DNA from: WARW01 sp964582365
Lineage (GTDB): Bacteria > Patescibacteriota > Microgenomatia > UBA12405
Direction of reading: 5' to 3'
NCBI GenBank assembly: GCA_964582365.1
Contig: CAZOQV010000002.1
Span: forward strand, 12,711-76,710
Length of the DNA: 64,000 nt
The translations under genes and the position numbers were made by a program. The notes beneath the pieces were generated by a model. It had not been told where the DNA came from. It saw nothing but the letters and a program-made list of their open reading frames with translations, and did no database searches. This document shows positions 62,721 to 64,000 of the stretch, in pieces; position 1 is the first letter of the stretch; the number at the start of each line of letters is the position of its first letter.

Positions 62721-62917
62721 GGTGAAATTATATCAAAAATGTTAAAATGAATAGTCCTATCAAAAGCATAACTTTGAGAAGGTGTTTTTTCTAACTATCC
62801 ATCTGAAATGGGAGACATATTTTTAGGGTTTGCGCCTTAGAAGAGTTTCCCGTCATATTTTAGTATGGAAAAGCCAATATTGAAGTAAACTTTTGGTGGG
62901 ACTTCTTAAAAATAAAT
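62721..62917 (+). other. Leader of the glycosyltransferase gene with possible RNA structure
   Basis: 197 bases without a gene. Several short complementary pieces can be found: AGAAG...CTTCT with CCC/GGG (62838-62906), CATA/TATG around 62855-62866, and CCAA/TTGG with AAAAG/CTTTT (62868-62898). Base composition is richer in G than the surrounding spacers. It may be a structured 5' UTR or small RNA. I recognise no known riboswitch class. Confidence 0.35.
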
Positions 62918-63781
62918 ATGAAACCTTATTTTTCCATCGTTATCCCCTGTCTTAACGAAGAATATTTTCTTCCCAATTTATTAAAAAACTTAAATTCCCA
63001 AACTTTCAAAGATTTTGAAGTTATTATTATTGATGGTAACTCCGAAGACAAAACTGCTAAAGTTGCCACTGAATTTCCAGCCAAATATCCCCTTCATCTT
63101 CATTCCACTACCATCCGCAATGTTTCTTTTCAAAGAAATCTAGGTGCCAAAAAAGCAGCTGGTGATATTTTAATTTTTTTTGATGCCGATACTCAAATCC
63201 CCAAAAATTATCTTAAAAAAATTGCTCAAACCTTTGAAAAGAAACGTCCTCACTTTTTAACCACATATATTAAAACTGACTCTCGTAAGCCATCAGAAAA
63301 TATGTTTGCCTTTTTTAGTAATTATTTTTTAAGAACTGGAGAAATTTTTAAACTTCCCTTCTCTTATGGAGCTATGCAAGCTGTTAAAAAGGGAGCTTTT
63401 TTTGATGTTGGCGGTTACGATCCCAATGTTAAATTTGGAGAAGATAGTGAATTACTTCAAAAAATTTACAAATATAATTACAAATTAGTCGTCCTTTCCA
63501 CTCCTCGCTATATCTTCTCGCTTCGTCGTCTTCGTTCAGAAGGTACCCTTAAGCCACTTATTCAATATTTACAATTAAATTTTCATATTCTCCTAAAAGG
63601 TTTTAAAGTTCCATCAAAGATTGACTATCAAATGGGAGGAGCTCAATATGACATTAAAAAAATAGAAAATGTTAAAGAGTCTCAAATGTTTAAGCCCTTC
63701 TTTACTAAAATTAAAAAGGTTATTAAAAAACAAAATTCCAACGCCCAAGAAATTATTGACAAAATATTTTCTTCAGACTAA
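62918..63781 (+). CDS. Glycosyltransferase family 2
   Basis: 287 residues. A GT-A fold begins 'PYFSIVIPCLNEEYFLPNLLKNLNSQTFKDFEVIIIDGNSEDKTAKVA', with nucleotide-sugar metal motif 'ILIFFDADTQIPKNYL' (D-A-D) and acceptor-side 'GGYDPNVKFGEDSELLQKI' (E-D). A C-terminal basic tail lacks membrane segments. It would transfer a sugar to a lipid, glycan or protein at the cytoplasmic face. It stands alone between a DUF1858 gene and a tRNA pair. Confidence 0.92.
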   Translation: MKPYFSIVIPCLNEEYFLPNLLKNLNSQTFKDFEVIIIDGNSEDKTAKVATEFPAKYPLHLHSTTIRNVSFQRNLGAKKAAGDILIFFDADTQIPKNYLKKIAQTFEKKRPHFLTTYIKTDSRKPSENMFAFFSNYFLRTGEIFKLPFSYGAMQAVKKGAFFDVGGYDPNVKFGEDSELLQKIYKYNYKLVVLSTPRYIFSLRRLRSEGTLKPLIQYLQLNFHILLKGFKVPSKIDYQMGGAQYDIKKIENVKESQMFKPFFTKIKKVIKKQNSNAQEIIDKIFSSD

Positions 63782-63828
63782 ATATTGAATTATAAAACGA
63801 ATCGGAACACTTGATATAATAATTAATT

Positions 63829-63901
63829 GCCTGAATAGCTCAGTTGGTAGAGCAGCTGTTTTGTAAACAGCAGGTCGTCAGTCCGAGTCTGACTTCAGGC
63901 T
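63829..63901 (+). tRNA. tRNA-Thr (anticodon TGT)
   Basis: Acceptor GCCTGAA/TTCAGGC, D-arm GCTC/GAGC, anticodon stem GCTGT/ACAGC with loop TTTGTAA (anticodon TGT), T-arm GTCAG/CTGAC, discriminator T. CCA is not encoded. A TATAAT lies just upstream (63815-63820). Confidence 0.95.
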
Positions 63902-63947
63902 CATTTTTATAAATTATTTTGATACAATATCAAAGTATTAACAGTCT

Positions 63948-64000
63948 GCCCGGATAGCTCAGTTGGTAGAGCATCCCCTTGGTAAGGGGAAGGTCATGAA
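63948..64000 (+). tRNA. tRNA-Thr (anticodon GGT), cut by the window end
   Basis: Acceptor GCCCGGA, D-arm GCTC/GAGC, anticodon stem TCCCC/GGGGA with loop TTGGTAA (anticodon GGT). The 3' part is beyond the window. It is the second threonine tRNA in tandem, 46 bases after the first. Confidence 0.92.

Overview
The window is a gene-dense, visibly AT-rich bacterial fragment. It most likely comes from a Patescibacteria / Candidate Phyla Radiation organism, and the Microgenomates side is my best guess. That is an inference from several signs: compact or truncated versions of core proteins (a release factor lacking domain 1, a short EF-Ts, a YbeY that stops inside its zinc motif), many tiny membrane proteins of no recognised family, very short intergenic gaps, and short peptides encoded by dispersed DNA repeats inside housekeeping genes. 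Stop codons are mostly TAA, with TGA also used, so the code looks standard. There is one scaffold gap of 100 N at 12705-12804.

Layout. 1-5.9 kb (+): the end of a membrane-fusion protein with its MacB-type ATPase and permease, a small membrane protein, a lone HEPN (RnlA-like) domain protein, a ferredoxin, a membrane-anchored thiol-fold protein, a HAM1-type NTP pyrophosphatase and a SpoU methyltransferase. 6-10.6 kb (+): gyrB-gyrA. 10.8-12.85 kb: a tyrosine recombinase and about 1 kb of repeat-rich non-coding DNA with the gap. 12.85-24.2 kb, mixed strands: ABC exporter, pta, yebC, LytR_C protein, pseudouridine synthase, divergent LspA-like and Lgt-like proteins, DksA-type zinc finger, tRNA-Leu, dnaB, secreted proteins, tRNA-His. 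24.2-26.9 kb (+): hisS with a structured leader, rpmE, release factor. 26.9-36.7 kb (-): HtrA and CtpA-type proteases, rpsF-ssb-rpsR, cysS, recR-ybaB-dnaX, ybeY, yqeY, rpsU. 36.7-44 kb (-): a six-gene surface locus with cohesin-like and dockerin-like modules and Cys-rich repeats. 44-47.2 kb (-): rseP, frr, tsf, rpsB. 47.3-49.9 kb (+): TraG/HerA-type ATPase and an S23-like four-helix protein bracketed by inverted repeats. 50-57.4 kb: topA, PBP2, mreB, O-antigen-ligase/TPR protein. 57.4-64 kb: Nudix-like protein, an isolated radical SAM gene with a long leader, def/fmt, a 37-residue lysine-rich protein, rpmB, M50 protease, DUF1858 protein, a GT2 glycosyltransferase and two tRNA-Thr genes.

Cross-cutting observations. 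(1) At least a dozen genes have a TATAAT-like box ending 5-8 nt before the start codon, which predicts leaderless transcripts. A small set (rpsR, rpsU, the 37-residue protein, the radical SAM gene, the 52.5 kb gene) instead has strong Shine-Dalgarno sites. (2) Several dispersed repeat families occur both between genes and, in frame, inside cysS, recR, dnaX, topA, fmt, rseP, an LspA-like gene, a coiled-coil gene and an O-antigen-ligase gene. (3) Two loci could be undescribed systems: the cohesin/dockerin surface cluster, which carries a 391-bp exact internal duplication, and the stand-alone radical SAM unit, whose protein ends in a 45-residue Cys-His-rich tail and whose leader contains a near-perfect 22-bp hairpin.
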